In this document: positions 42,506 through 51,367 of the stretch, one piece after another | How the letters are laid out: every line of letters starts with the position of its first letter | Numbering within the stretch: position 1 is the first letter of the stretch | NCBI GenBank assembly: GCA_905212635.1 | Contig: CAJMFH010000008.1 | Location: 19,636-83,635 of the forward strand | Source of the DNA: an uncultured Lachnoclostridium sp. | GTDB taxonomy: Bacteria > Bacillota > Clostridia > Lachnospirales > Lachnospiraceae | Direction of reading: 5' to 3' | Length of the DNA: 64,000 nt | Made by a program: the position numbers and the translations under genes | The notes under the pieces: model-generated | Databases searched by the model: none | What the model was told of the DNA's origin: nothing | Seen by the model: only the letters and a program-made list of their open reading frames with translations

Positions 42506-43537
42506 GTGAAGAGAAGGTTATTGGTGGCAGCCGGCGTAGCATTTTCGATGTGTCTGACCGGATGTGGGATTCTGCCCACAGAGGAAGAATTTGATGCGGC
42601 ACCGGTGGTAAAAGAATATGAGGGAGCCAGCTTTAATAAAGTGGCTGTCACACGGGGAACATTGGCAAAAACGGAGGAGATTTCGGGAAAATATAAAGGA
42701 ACCGTCAAAGAGGATATTGAACCCGACGGCGCGAGCGTGATTAAGAAGATTTATGTCAAAAAAGGAGACCGCGTCAAAGCCGGGGATGTAATTATGCAGT
42801 ATGAGCTGCCGGGAAGTGAAAAAACATTAAAAGATTCCAATGAAAAAATCGCGAAGACAGAGTTACAGATCAAACAGACGAAAGAACTCATGACTCTGGA
42901 AGTAGAAAAACAGAAAAAAACAGGTGGTGGGAAAAGCGGGATCGCAAATGTCAAAAATCAATATGAGCAGCAGATCAAAGCCTTGGAATCCAGTCTTCAG
43001 CTTTTGAAAATGGATGCGAAAATTGCGAAAGAAGAGATCAAGGATGAGCAGATCACGGCATCGGTAAGCGGCGTAGTGACATATGTTGACAGTAAGGCAG
43101 AAGGGACATATGGAACCGAGGGAGAAGCGGCAGTTAAGATCGAAGGAAAGAAAAAGAACCGGTTTGAGGCAAACAGTAAATATGCGTCGCATTGCAAAGA
43201 GGGTGAAACCGTTACGATCGAAGTCAAAGGTCAGGAATACAAAGCGACGATAAAACGGGATAAAGAATCAACGGATTCGGTCTATTTTTATCCGAAGACA
43301 AAACTGAATCTGGAAGAGGGAACGGTATGCTCCTATCAGGTGGTTTTGAAAGAACGCAAAGATATCTTATATCTGCCATCGGCGATTGTCTATTCTATGG
43401 GAGACAAACATGTGGTGTATTACGAAGATGCCAATGGCTTGAAAACGACAAAAGAAGTTTCGGTGGGAGAGACGATCAATAACTTTGTTGAGATTACCGG
43501 CGGGCTGGAAGAAAATGAACAAGTGATAGCAAATTAA
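42506..43537 (+). CDS. HlyD/MacA-like efflux adaptor lipoprotein 1
   Basis: Membrane-fusion-type lipoprotein of 343 aa. The lipobox is SMCLTGCG (cysteine near residue 21). A biotinyl-like half (IKKIYVKKGDRVKAGDVI), a helical hairpin of about 90 residues and a beta-barrel domain follow. GTG start at 42506 has AGGAGG upstream. It begins an operon of three such adaptors, a permease and two ATPases, so it likely bridges the permease and envelope. Confidence 0.85.
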   Translation: MKRRLLVAAGVAFSMCLTGCGILPTEEEFDAAPVVKEYEGASFNKVAVTRGTLAKTEEISGKYKGTVKEDIEPDGASVIKKIYVKKGDRVKAGDVIMQYELPGSEKTLKDSNEKIAKTELQIKQTKELMTLEVEKQKKTGGGKSGIANVKNQYEQQIKALESSLQLLKMDAKIAKEEIKDEQITASVSGVVTYVDSKAEGTYGTEGEAAVKIEGKKKNRFEANSKYASHCKEGETVTIEVKGQEYKATIKRDKESTDSVYFYPKTKLNLEEGTVCSYQVVLKERKDILYLPSAIVYSMGDKHVVYYEDANGLKTTKEVSVGETINNFVEITGGLEENEQVIAN

Positions 43538-43562
43538 GGCGAAGGATTGGAGGTTACATATA

Positions 43563-44681
43563 GTGAAGAAAAAGATACAGATGGGTGTAGTTCTTGCTGT
43601 CGTTTCGATGGCGGTATGCGGTTGTGGAAAATCCACGCAGAATGCGGGAGAGGTACCGGAATTGATCGAGGCTGTGGGAGTGGATATGGATACTGCGGTA
43701 GTAACGAGAATGGATCTGAGCGGCGTGACATCCTTTTCTGCGCAGATCGTTCCCAAAATAGAAAAGATGGCATTTCTTTCTTCGGGAAGTATCGATAAGA
43801 TGAATGTGTCGATCGGAGACAAAGTCAAGAAAGGTCAGCTTCTTGCGACATTAGCCGGAGGCAGCGGAAAAGTAAAAGCGCTCAAAGAAGAGATTGCGTC
43901 TCTCAAAGAAGAAAATGAGGGGACAAACCAGCAGAGTGAATACGATATTGATATGTTACAGGAAAATCTGAATGATCTGAAAAGGCAGGCGAAAGCTGCG
44001 AAAAGCGGAAAGCAGAAGACGATGTTAAAAAGTCAGATCGTGGAAAAAGAAGAAGATATCAAAATTGCCAAATTGAAATTAGAGCAGCAAAAAGAATTGC
44101 AGCAGCTGGAGATCAGCCAGAAAGAGGCGGATATCAAAGAGGCGCAGAAAAGTACGAAAAATTCAAAACTGTATTCGACCATAGATGGGGAAGTCATCAG
44201 TACGAGTGGCGGAAGTGGTTATATGGTACAGGGAGGAAGTGTAGCGATTCAGGTTGCCAATATGAATGCTCCCCGTCTGAAAACCGCTTATGTTTCTGAC
44301 AGCAAACTGGCAAAGGCAAGCAGTTATGTAGCAATTGTAGACGGAAAAAAATACAACGTGGAAGTCGAAGAACAGGAAGTGTCAAGACAGGATATTGAGA
44401 TGGGAAATTATCCGAAAAACAGTTGGTTTGACTTTACAGCGGATCATGTGGATGCGAAAGTCGGCGGTTCGGCGACGATCGAACTGTATACCGATACGGT
44501 AAAAGATGCCCTTGTCGTACCGGCGAATGCAGTGTATCGTTCGGAAGAAGAATCGTATGTTTATCTGGTAGAAGGCGATGCAAAGACCAAAACCGTCGTA
44601 AAAACCGGAACGGAAACGGATGCTTATATACAGATCGAAAGTGGAGTAAAGGAGGGGGATGTAGTCTATGTGGAAGGTTAA
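43563..44681 (+). CDS. HlyD/MacA-like efflux adaptor lipoprotein 2
   Basis: Lipoprotein of 372 aa. The lipobox is SMAVCGCG. A lipoyl-like segment (SIDKMNVSIGDKVKKGQLLATL), a long coiled-coil hairpin (about residues 95-190) and beta domains follow. The start is GTG 43563 with GGAGG 9 bases upstream. Its end overlaps the next gene by 14 bases. It is distinct in sequence from adaptors 1 and 3. Confidence 0.85.
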   Translation: MKKKIQMGVVLAVVSMAVCGCGKSTQNAGEVPELIEAVGVDMDTAVVTRMDLSGVTSFSAQIVPKIEKMAFLSSGSIDKMNVSIGDKVKKGQLLATLAGGSGKVKALKEEIASLKEENEGTNQQSEYDIDMLQENLNDLKRQAKAAKSGKQKTMLKSQIVEKEEDIKIAKLKLEQQKELQQLEISQKEADIKEAQKSTKNSKLYSTIDGEVISTSGGSGYMVQGGSVAIQVANMNAPRLKTAYVSDSKLAKASSYVAIVDGKKYNVEVEEQEVSRQDIEMGNYPKNSWFDFTADHVDAKVGGSATIELYTDTVKDALVVPANAVYRSEEESYVYLVEGDAKTKTVVKTGTETDAYIQIESGVKEGDVVYVEG

Positions 44682-45816
44682 GTGGATTGGAATCCTGTGC
44701 ATGACAGCGGCGATTTTGTCGGCATGTGGCTCGGAAAAAAGCCAGGGGACGGGAGAAGTGCTCCTTTACGAAAATGGCGAAGCGGCATCCGGAAGTGCGG
44801 TTTCGCAGGAAGAGTATGAGACGACAAAAGTCCGTCAGGAAACGTACAAAGAAGAATATTACGATACGGCAGATCTTGACTATACGGATACAGATACCAT
44901 TTACATCGACGATGAAGATGCGGTCTTAGATTCGATAAAAGTAAAAAAAGATCAGAAAGTGAACAAAGGCGATGTGCTTGCCGTGTATCATGTAGAGACG
45001 TCAAAGACAAAACTGGAGAAAGAAAAGATTCTGGTGCAGCAGGCGCGCGCCAATTATGAATCCGGTCTCAGTAATCTTCAAAACGCATTATCACAGGCAG
45101 AAAAAGAACTGGCAGCGATTAAAAATGCGGCAGAGAAGAAAATTAAAGCACTGGAGATAAAAAAACAAAAGGAAGAAATTTCCAATTATAAAAAAGGCGA
45201 GAAGGACATTCAGGATCAGGAAAAAAGTTATGCCCAGCTCGTACGCCGCCAGAACAAGACAAAACTTTTGGCGAAGAAAAGTGGTGTGATCACGTCAACC
45301 GGAAAAGAATATGTGGGAGACGAGATCGATGCTTCGAAAAAAATCGTGGAGATGCGAAGCAATAATAAATGGGTTTTGAAAGTGAAAGATCCGGAATCCA
45401 AACTGCGTTATAATATGGATGTGTCTGTAAGACTTGGAAAAAATATGAAAGATTATAAATATGAAGTAAAAGGAAAAGTCATTACGGCTGCGGATATTAC
45501 CGGCGTGGGAGAAACCGATGAAGCAGGCGATAATGTTGTATACGTAGAAGTGTCGAAAGCCGATAAACAAAAATACGATTTTGAAAAGAACAATATTTAC
45601 GTATATGCGGTTTCTTTCTCTGTGAAAAATGCACTTGTGGTAGATGCGGAAGCCATCAATCAGGAGTCCGTGGAATATGCCAATAAGCTGTATGTCAATG
45701 TGCTGGAGGATGGAAAGATCCACAAACGTTATGTGGTAAGTAACTATAATACGGAAACGGAGTATCTGGTGGAGCAGGGTGTAAGCGCCGGTCAGACACT
45801 TGCGATCATAAGATAG
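44668..45816 (+). CDS. HlyD/MacA-like efflux adaptor lipoprotein 3
   Basis: Lipoprotein of 382 aa: signal with lipobox AAILSACGS (cysteine near residue 17), a Tyr/Asp/Thr-rich stretch, lipoyl-like SIKVKKDQKVNKGDVLAVY and a helical hairpin with many Lys/Gln. The beta part comes last. It overlaps adaptor 2. GGAGGGGG lies before the ATG. It has the same class and presumably the same role in a transport complex. Confidence 0.82.
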   Translation: MWKVKWIGILCMTAAILSACGSEKSQGTGEVLLYENGEAASGSAVSQEEYETTKVRQETYKEEYYDTADLDYTDTDTIYIDDEDAVLDSIKVKKDQKVNKGDVLAVYHVETSKTKLEKEKILVQQARANYESGLSNLQNALSQAEKELAAIKNAAEKKIKALEIKKQKEEISNYKKGEKDIQDQEKSYAQLVRRQNKTKLLAKKSGVITSTGKEYVGDEIDASKKIVEMRSNNKWVLKVKDPESKLRYNMDVSVRLGKNMKDYKYEVKGKVITAADITGVGETDEAGDNVVYVEVSKADKQKYDFEKNNIYVYAVSFSVKNALVVDAEAINQESVEYANKLYVNVLEDGKIHKRYVVSNYNTETEYLVEQGVSAGQTLAIIR

Positions 45817-45832
45817 GAGGCGTGGCGAGAAC

Positions 45833-48658
45833 ATGATACGATTTATAAAACAAAAACTGATACATAAAAAGTGGATGGTTGTCTGCCTCCTGATCGGTAA
45901 TATTCTGCTGGCGGCGATTGCAAGCAGCAATCCGATGTACCGGGATGCGGCACTGGAAAAGACGTTGAAATCAAAATACTCAAATTATATCGAGGAGACC
46001 AATAAAGATCCCGGTGTGATTTCCTTTGGATCTATGCTGATGGCAGGAAAGTCGAATGGGGAGGAATTTAAGCAGATGCAGGATACGGCATCCGGGGCGG
46101 CGGAAGCCCTCGGGGTTGATCAGAAGTATCTGGTAAGTTTAATGGAGACCTCCAAAGTCCGCGGTCAATTTGCACAGTCCCGTGGAAATAAAACGACGAC
46201 AAAATCCATGCGTATCGCGATGATGTCGGATCTGAAAGATCACATTTCCGTGCTTGCCGGTGACTGCTACAGCGACGACCGACTCGAAGATGGAGCGCTT
46301 CCGGTTATTCTGAGCCAGCGTGCGATGAGCAAACTGGACGTCGTTCTCGGCGATGAGATGTCATTTGAAAAATTGAAAAATGCTGACGGTTCCAATATCA
46401 AAGTAAAAATTGTCGGCGTGTTTGATGCAAAGGATTATTCGGATAATTACTGGGTGCAGAGCCCAAGTGAATATTATTTGGAAGTATTTACCAGCCCTAA
46501 ATTGTTTGAAAGCATATTTGTCAATTATGAAAAACCGTCCTTTAATATCACCGGGCAGTGGAATCTGGTATACGATTATGAGAATGTAAAACCAGGGCAG
46601 GTCAACTCCCTTGTGAAAAATACAGAGACGCTTTGTCTTGAAGGACCAACCGGAAAAAATTCCACAATAGAAGAGCCGGATTATCTGGCAGTTCTCCGGG
46701 ATTATCAGACGACGGCGAAGAAAGTTTCTACGACACTTTTGATCTTACAGATTCCGGTACTGGCACTTTTGCTTGCTTTTATCTTTATGATCTCACGACA
46801 GATGCTGGATCTGGAACAAAATGAGATTGCGCTTTTGAAGAGCCGTGGAAGCAGCCGGAATCAGATCCTTTTGATCTATACGTTACAGTCTGCGATTCTT
46901 TCGATCGGCAGCAGTATCGTCGGTGTACCGCTTGGATTTTTTATGACAAAAGCCCTTGGTTCGACCAACGGATTTTTGGAATTTATTCAGAGAAAGGCAT
47001 TGCATGTAAGTTTAAGTCCAAGTGTATTCCTGTATACTCTGGGAGCTATCGTGGTTTCTATTGCTGTAATGGTACTTCCGGTATTGAAGGATGCCAATGT
47101 CACGATTGTAAATGTAAAACACAGAAATATGGGAAACAAGCATAATATATTCAGCAGAGTATATCTTGATGTCATATTTCTCGGGATATCGCTGTATGGC
47201 TTGTATTCGTTTACGGCGCGGAAATCCGAATTGATGACCAGTATGCTGGAAGGTGATTCGCTGGATCCGTTTCTGTTCATCTGCTCCTCGGTATTTATCA
47301 TAAGTGCAAGTCTTGTGGGGCTCCGGTTGCAGCCGCTGCTCATTAAGATTGTATATTATATCGGAAGAAAATTCTGGCGGCCGGCATTTTTTGCCTCGTT
47401 TCTCCAGATTCTCCGTACGCGGAAAAAACAGGGATTTATGATGGTATTTTTGATGTTTACGGTCTCCCTCGGTATCTTTAATTCGACGGTAGCGCGTACG
47501 ATATTGTCAAACTCCGAAAAGGGAATTGACTATAGCACCGGAGCGGATCTCGTGCTTCAGCAGCCGTGGGAAGACAACTCCCTTTTGATGCAGTATTACA
47601 CGGATCTGGAACTGACGTATACCGAACCGGATTTTGGAGTATACGAGGGGATGAAGGGCGTTACCGCGGCGACCAAAGTATATAAAGACGATCAGATAGA
47701 AACTTCCTATAAGAGTAAGGAAGGTGGAAATAATGTTAAGACTACGTTGATGGCAATTGATACAAAAAGTTTTGGCGAGACCGTGTCAAAATTTCAGACC
47801 GGACTGCTTCCGGTGCATATTAACCGGTATCTGAATTCGATGGCAACACGTTCGGATGCGGTGCTTTTGAGTATGAATTATCATACCAATTATGGAATGC
47901 GTCTCGGAGACACCATTTCGTATACCAACGAAGAAGGTGTGGAAGCGCAGGGAGTGGTTTTTGGCTTTGTGGATTATTTTCCGGGGTATATTGAGACGAC
48001 ACATTCGCTCAACGAGGAAAGTAAACTTGTTTCCACCGAGAATTATCTCATCGTGGCAAATCTGGCACAGGTTCAGCAGAACTTTGGACTGCGCCCATAT
48101 CAGGTATGGTTAAAGACAGACGGAAGTTCCCGTTTTATCTATGACTATGCGAAGAAAAATAATATTACGTATACGACGTTTGAAGATGCAAATGCCAAAA
48201 AGGTAGAAGTTAAAAATGATGCGTTGTTCCAGGGAACCAATGGAATCCTTACCATGAGCTTTATCATCATTTTGATCTTGTGCTGTACCGGATTTTTGAT
48301 CTACTGGATCTTGTCCATCCGCCAGCGCGAACTGCTTTTTGGTGTATTCCGTGCGATGGGTATGTCAAAGCGTGAGATCATACAGATGCTGATCAATGAG
48401 CAGATATTTAGTTCCGGTGTCTCCATCGTGATCGGCACCGTGATCGGACTGCTGGCATCGAAAATGTTTGTACCGCTTGTACAGATCTTCTATGCGTCCA
48501 CCGATCAGGCGATCCCGCTTGAAGTAGTCAATGAGACGCTTGATATGGTTCGGCTGTTCAGCATAATCGGAATTGTAATTGTGGTATGTATGGTTGTGCT
48601 TGGGAAACTGATCTCAAAGATCAATATTTCACAGGCATTGAAACTTGGCGAAGATTAA
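45833..48658 (+). CDS. FtsX/MacB-like ABC transporter permease (large)
   Basis: Integral membrane protein of 941 aa with a first TM helix near residues 16-30, a big extracytoplasmic domain (about 40-290) and TM segments (LLILQIPVLALLLAFIFMI and two more). A second large domain (about 570-780) lies before the last three TM segments (GILTMSFIIILILCCTGFLIYWIL, VIGTVIGLLAS). This duplicated FtsX arrangement makes it function as a whole dimer in one chain. The substrate is unknown; adaptors suggest export or lipid/peptide handling. Confidence 0.88.
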   Translation: MIRFIKQKLIHKKWMVVCLLIGNILLAAIASSNPMYRDAALEKTLKSKYSNYIEETNKDPGVISFGSMLMAGKSNGEEFKQMQDTASGAAEALGVDQKYLVSLMETSKVRGQFAQSRGNKTTTKSMRIAMMSDLKDHISVLAGDCYSDDRLEDGALPVILSQRAMSKLDVVLGDEMSFEKLKNADGSNIKVKIVGVFDAKDYSDNYWVQSPSEYYLEVFTSPKLFESIFVNYEKPSFNITGQWNLVYDYENVKPGQVNSLVKNTETLCLEGPTGKNSTIEEPDYLAVLRDYQTTAKKVSTTLLILQIPVLALLLAFIFMISRQMLDLEQNEIALLKSRGSSRNQILLIYTLQSAILSIGSSIVGVPLGFFMTKALGSTNGFLEFIQRKALHVSLSPSVFLYTLGAIVVSIAVMVLPVLKDANVTIVNVKHRNMGNKHNIFSRVYLDVIFLGISLYGLYSFTARKSELMTSMLEGDSLDPFLFICSSVFIISASLVGLRLQPLLIKIVYYIGRKFWRPAFFASFLQILRTRKKQGFMMVFLMFTVSLGIFNSTVARTILSNSEKGIDYSTGADLVLQQPWEDNSLLMQYYTDLELTYTEPDFGVYEGMKGVTAATKVYKDDQIETSYKSKEGGNNVKTTLMAIDTKSFGETVSKFQTGLLPVHINRYLNSMATRSDAVLLSMNYHTNYGMRLGDTISYTNEEGVEAQGVVFGFVDYFPGYIETTHSLNEESKLVSTENYLIVANLAQVQQNFGLRPYQVWLKTDGSSRFIYDYAKKNNITYTTFEDANAKKVEVKNDALFQGTNGILTMSFIIILILCCTGFLIYWILSIRQRELLFGVFRAMGMSKREIIQMLINEQIFSSGVSIVIGTVIGLLASKMFVPLVQIFYASTDQAIPLEVVNETLDMVRLFSIIGIVIVVCMVVLGKLISKINISQALKLGED

Positions 48659-48670
48659 GGGAGGACAGCG

Positions 48671-49351
48671 ATGGAAAATATATTGACGACACAGGGAATC
48701 AAGCAGGCATTTCCAATCGGATCCGGCCGCGAGTTTGTCGCACTGCATGATATCAATATCCGGATTCCGCGGGGGAAACTTACGATGCTTCGCGGGCGTT
48801 CCGGATCCGGTAAGACAACATTGATGAATATTTTAAGTGCTCTGGATTATCCGAAAGAGGGCACGGTCGTATTTGAAGGGGCGGCGCTGGAACAGATGAA
48901 TGACCATGAGAGAGAGGAATTCCGTAAAAATAATGTGGGATTCGTATTTCAGTCCGTGGCATTGATCCCGATGATGACTGCCTATGAAAATGTGGAATTT
49001 CTGCTTCGTCTGGCAAAATATCCGGGAAATAAGCAGGCGAGAGCAGAAGAATGTCTCAAACTGGTAGGGCTTGGACAGCGTATGCACCATATGCCGCAGG
49101 AACTTTCCGGAGGAGAGCAGCAGCGTGTGGCGATTGCACGGGCAATCGCGCATAAACCAAAGATCATCTTTGCCGATGAGCCGACAGCCGAACTGGACAC
49201 GGCGACCGGACTTCAGGTCATGAAGATATTTAAGGAACTGATTGAAAAGGAAGAAGTTACCATTGTCATGACGACACATGACATGGGATTGTTAGATATT
49301 GCGGACTGCATTTATCATTTGGAGGATGGTGAGATTGTCGATGAAAAATAA
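48671..49351 (+). CDS. ABC transporter ATP-binding protein (MacB/LolD-like)
   Basis: ATPase of 226 aa with Walker A GRSGSGKTTL (about residues 43-52), signature LSGGEQQRVAIA, Walker B IIFADEPTAELD and the His switch TTHD. The MacB/LolD-type. GGGAGGA lies before the ATG. The next gene begins inside its last codons (ATGAAAAATAA), so translation is coupled. Confidence 0.95.
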   Translation: MENILTTQGIKQAFPIGSGREFVALHDINIRIPRGKLTMLRGRSGSGKTTLMNILSALDYPKEGTVVFEGAALEQMNDHEREEFRKNNVGFVFQSVALIPMMTAYENVEFLLRLAKYPGNKQARAEECLKLVGLGQRMHHMPQELSGGEQQRVAIARAIAHKPKIIFADEPTAELDTATGLQVMKIFKELIEKEEVTIVMTTHDMGLLDIADCIYHLEDGEIVDEK

Positions 49352-50345
49352 AAAACTGGAAACGGTAGTGGAAAAGATCAATGAATTTCGTCACATCAAC
49401 CGTCAGACCGCCGGAGGAGGAACGGCAAAGGAACCGGTGGACATTCCGGATGATGTTATGATCGAATGTGATGGATTGGTAAAAATTTACAAAACAAAAG
49501 ACATCGAAGTACTGGCGCTCCAGGGATTGGATCTGACCGTGAAACGCGGAGAATTGATGGCGATCATTGGAAACAGCGGAAGTGGTAAATCCACGTTCCT
49601 CAATATGATCGGAGGACTTGACCGCCCGTCAGCGGGAAAACTTTATGTCGATGGAAAAAATCTGTTTCAGATGAGTGAAGAGGAACTGGTCGAATACAAG
49701 CGCAGCACCGTCGGATTCGTGTGGCAGAACAATGCGAGAAATCTGCTTCCATATCTGACTGCATGGGAAAATGTCATGACGCCGATGCTCTTTATGAAAG
49801 ACGGGAAAAGTGAGGCACAGAAGAAAAAACGTGCGGAGGAACTTTTGGAACTGGTCGGACTGGCAGAACGAAAAGACAATACCCTCAGCCAGCTCTCCGG
49901 TGGAGAGCAGCAGCGAGTGGCGATTGCCATTGCCCTTGCCAATGAACCGAAACTGCTTCTTGCCGATGAGCCAACGGGAGCGGTAGACCGTAAGACGGCG
50001 GATGATATTCTTGATATGTTCCGGAAACTCAATGAGCAGCTTGGTATTACGATCGTTATTGTAACGCATGATAATGAACTGGCTTCCAAAGTAAACCGCG
50101 TGATTTCGATACGCGATGGAAAGACGAGCAGTGAGCGTATCATGAAAAATGAGTACAAAAACAGATTGGAAGATATTTCCATTGAATGGCAACACGAGGA
50201 GGCACAGGAAGAATTTGTGGTGCTGGATCGTGCCGGAAGAATACAGATTCCGTCGGAATTGCTCAAAGAAATGGGAATGAACGGAAATAAAGTAAAATTG
50301 GAATTTGTGGATGGCAAAATTGTTATTGAAAAACCCGAAGAATAA
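49341..50345 (+). CDS. ABC transporter ATPase with C-terminal AbrB-like domain
   Basis: Protein of 334 aa. The ATPase comes after an N-terminal stretch of about 45 residues: Walker A GNSGSGKSTF (about residues 77-86), signature LSGGEQQRVAIAIA and Walker B LLLADEPTGAVD. The last 45 residues resemble a SpoVT-AbrB swapped-hairpin module (VVLDRAGRIQIPSELLKEMG), the same pattern as the AbrB at 6.3 kb. ATG 49341 overlaps the preceding stop. The domain may couple transporter supply to gene control; this is inferred. Confidence 0.9.
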   Translation: MKNKKLETVVEKINEFRHINRQTAGGGTAKEPVDIPDDVMIECDGLVKIYKTKDIEVLALQGLDLTVKRGELMAIIGNSGSGKSTFLNMIGGLDRPSAGKLYVDGKNLFQMSEEELVEYKRSTVGFVWQNNARNLLPYLTAWENVMTPMLFMKDGKSEAQKKKRAEELLELVGLAERKDNTLSQLSGGEQQRVAIAIALANEPKLLLADEPTGAVDRKTADDILDMFRKLNEQLGITIVIVTHDNELASKVNRVISIRDGKTSSERIMKNEYKNRLEDISIEWQHEEAQEEFVVLDRAGRIQIPSELLKEMGMNGNKVKLEFVDGKIVIEKPEE

Positions 50346-50405
50346 TGCTACACTAGTACTGTTAAAAGAAGAACAGGAAAATGAAGTGAATGGAGACGGT
50401 TTTTT

Positions 50406-51263
50406 ATGAGTGGAAGACGAGAATACAGGAAAAGACAATGGAGACGCCGGGAGACGCGAAACCTTGCACTATTATTGAAGGGATCGATCGTGGCAGCCGT
50501 CCTGCTCGTTTTGATATTAACCGGAGTGAAGATTGTGTCCACTGTGCGGAACCACAGGGAACAAAAGCAGACAGAAGAGGCACTTTTACAAAAGCAGAAA
50601 GCGGCAGCAGAATCGCAGACGGTGGAAGAACCGACGCCTGCGCCGACCGCGGCACCAAAAGAAAAAGCGGTGGCACTTACCTTTGACGACGGACCATCGC
50701 GTGACAATGATGGAACAATTATTCAGACATTGCAGGCAAGTGGCGCACATGCAACCTTTTTTGTACTGGGAAACCGCGCACGCGTCGATGGAGATATTAT
50801 GCAGATGATTGTTGGCGCGGGCTGTGAGATTGCCAGCCATTCGTGGGATCATCCGCGGCTCAGTAAGATAAAATGGAAAAAGGCGAAAAGCCAGATTGAC
50901 CGGACGGACCGGATCGTGGCAAAACTGTTAAATGGGTATCAGATTTCCCTGCTTCGCCCACCGTATGGTGAAATCAGTAAAACTATGCGGAAAAAGGTAA
51001 AAAAGCCGATGATATTGTGGAGTCTGGACACGGAAGACTGGAAGAGCAGAAATGCCAAAAAGATCTTCAACAGAGTCAAAAAAGAGGTCAAAGATGGAGA
51101 TATCATTCTGATGCATGACATTCATCCGGAGACAGCAGAGGCTGTAAAAAAGATTGTACCATGGCTTTCCGAGCAGGGATACGACATGCTGACCGTCAGT
51201 GAGCTGATGGCACGAAAGGGCAAGACGATCGAGAATGGAAAAGCCTATCTGGATGCAAATTAA
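50406..51263 (+). CDS. Polysaccharide deacetylase (NodB domain)
   Basis: Membrane-anchored protein of 285 aa: an Arg/Lys-rich start, one TM helix (SIVAAVLLVLILTGVKIV), a Gln/Ala/Pro linker and the NodB domain. Motifs are TFDDGP (about residues 98-103), SHSWDHP and RPPYGE, which form the metal site and base, and LMHDIH. It likely acts on peptidoglycan or another cell-wall glycan. A hairpin follows at 51280. Confidence 0.9.
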   Translation: MSGRREYRKRQWRRRETRNLALLLKGSIVAAVLLVLILTGVKIVSTVRNHREQKQTEEALLQKQKAAAESQTVEEPTPAPTAAPKEKAVALTFDDGPSRDNDGTIIQTLQASGAHATFFVLGNRARVDGDIMQMIVGAGCEIASHSWDHPRLSKIKWKKAKSQIDRTDRIVAKLLNGYQISLLRPPYGEISKTMRKKVKKPMILWSLDTEDWKSRNAKKIFNRVKKEVKDGDIILMHDIHPETAEAVKKIVPWLSEQGYDMLTVSELMARKGKTIENGKAYLDAN

Positions 51264-51279
51264 TACTGGTAAATAATGT

Positions 51280-51307
51280 GGAGTTCTCTGAATTTTTCAG
51301 GAACTCC
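51280..51307. other. Hairpin after the deacetylase gene
   Basis: GGAGTTC (51280-51286) pairs with GAACTCC (51301-51307), and inner CTGAA pairs with TTCAG. No T-tract follows, so it is not a typical terminator; it may protect the mRNA end. Confidence 0.4.
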
Positions 51308-51367
51308 GCTTGTAGTGAAACAAAAAATAAAAAAATAGAAAGAAACAACGAAATGAGGTAAGAAAAA

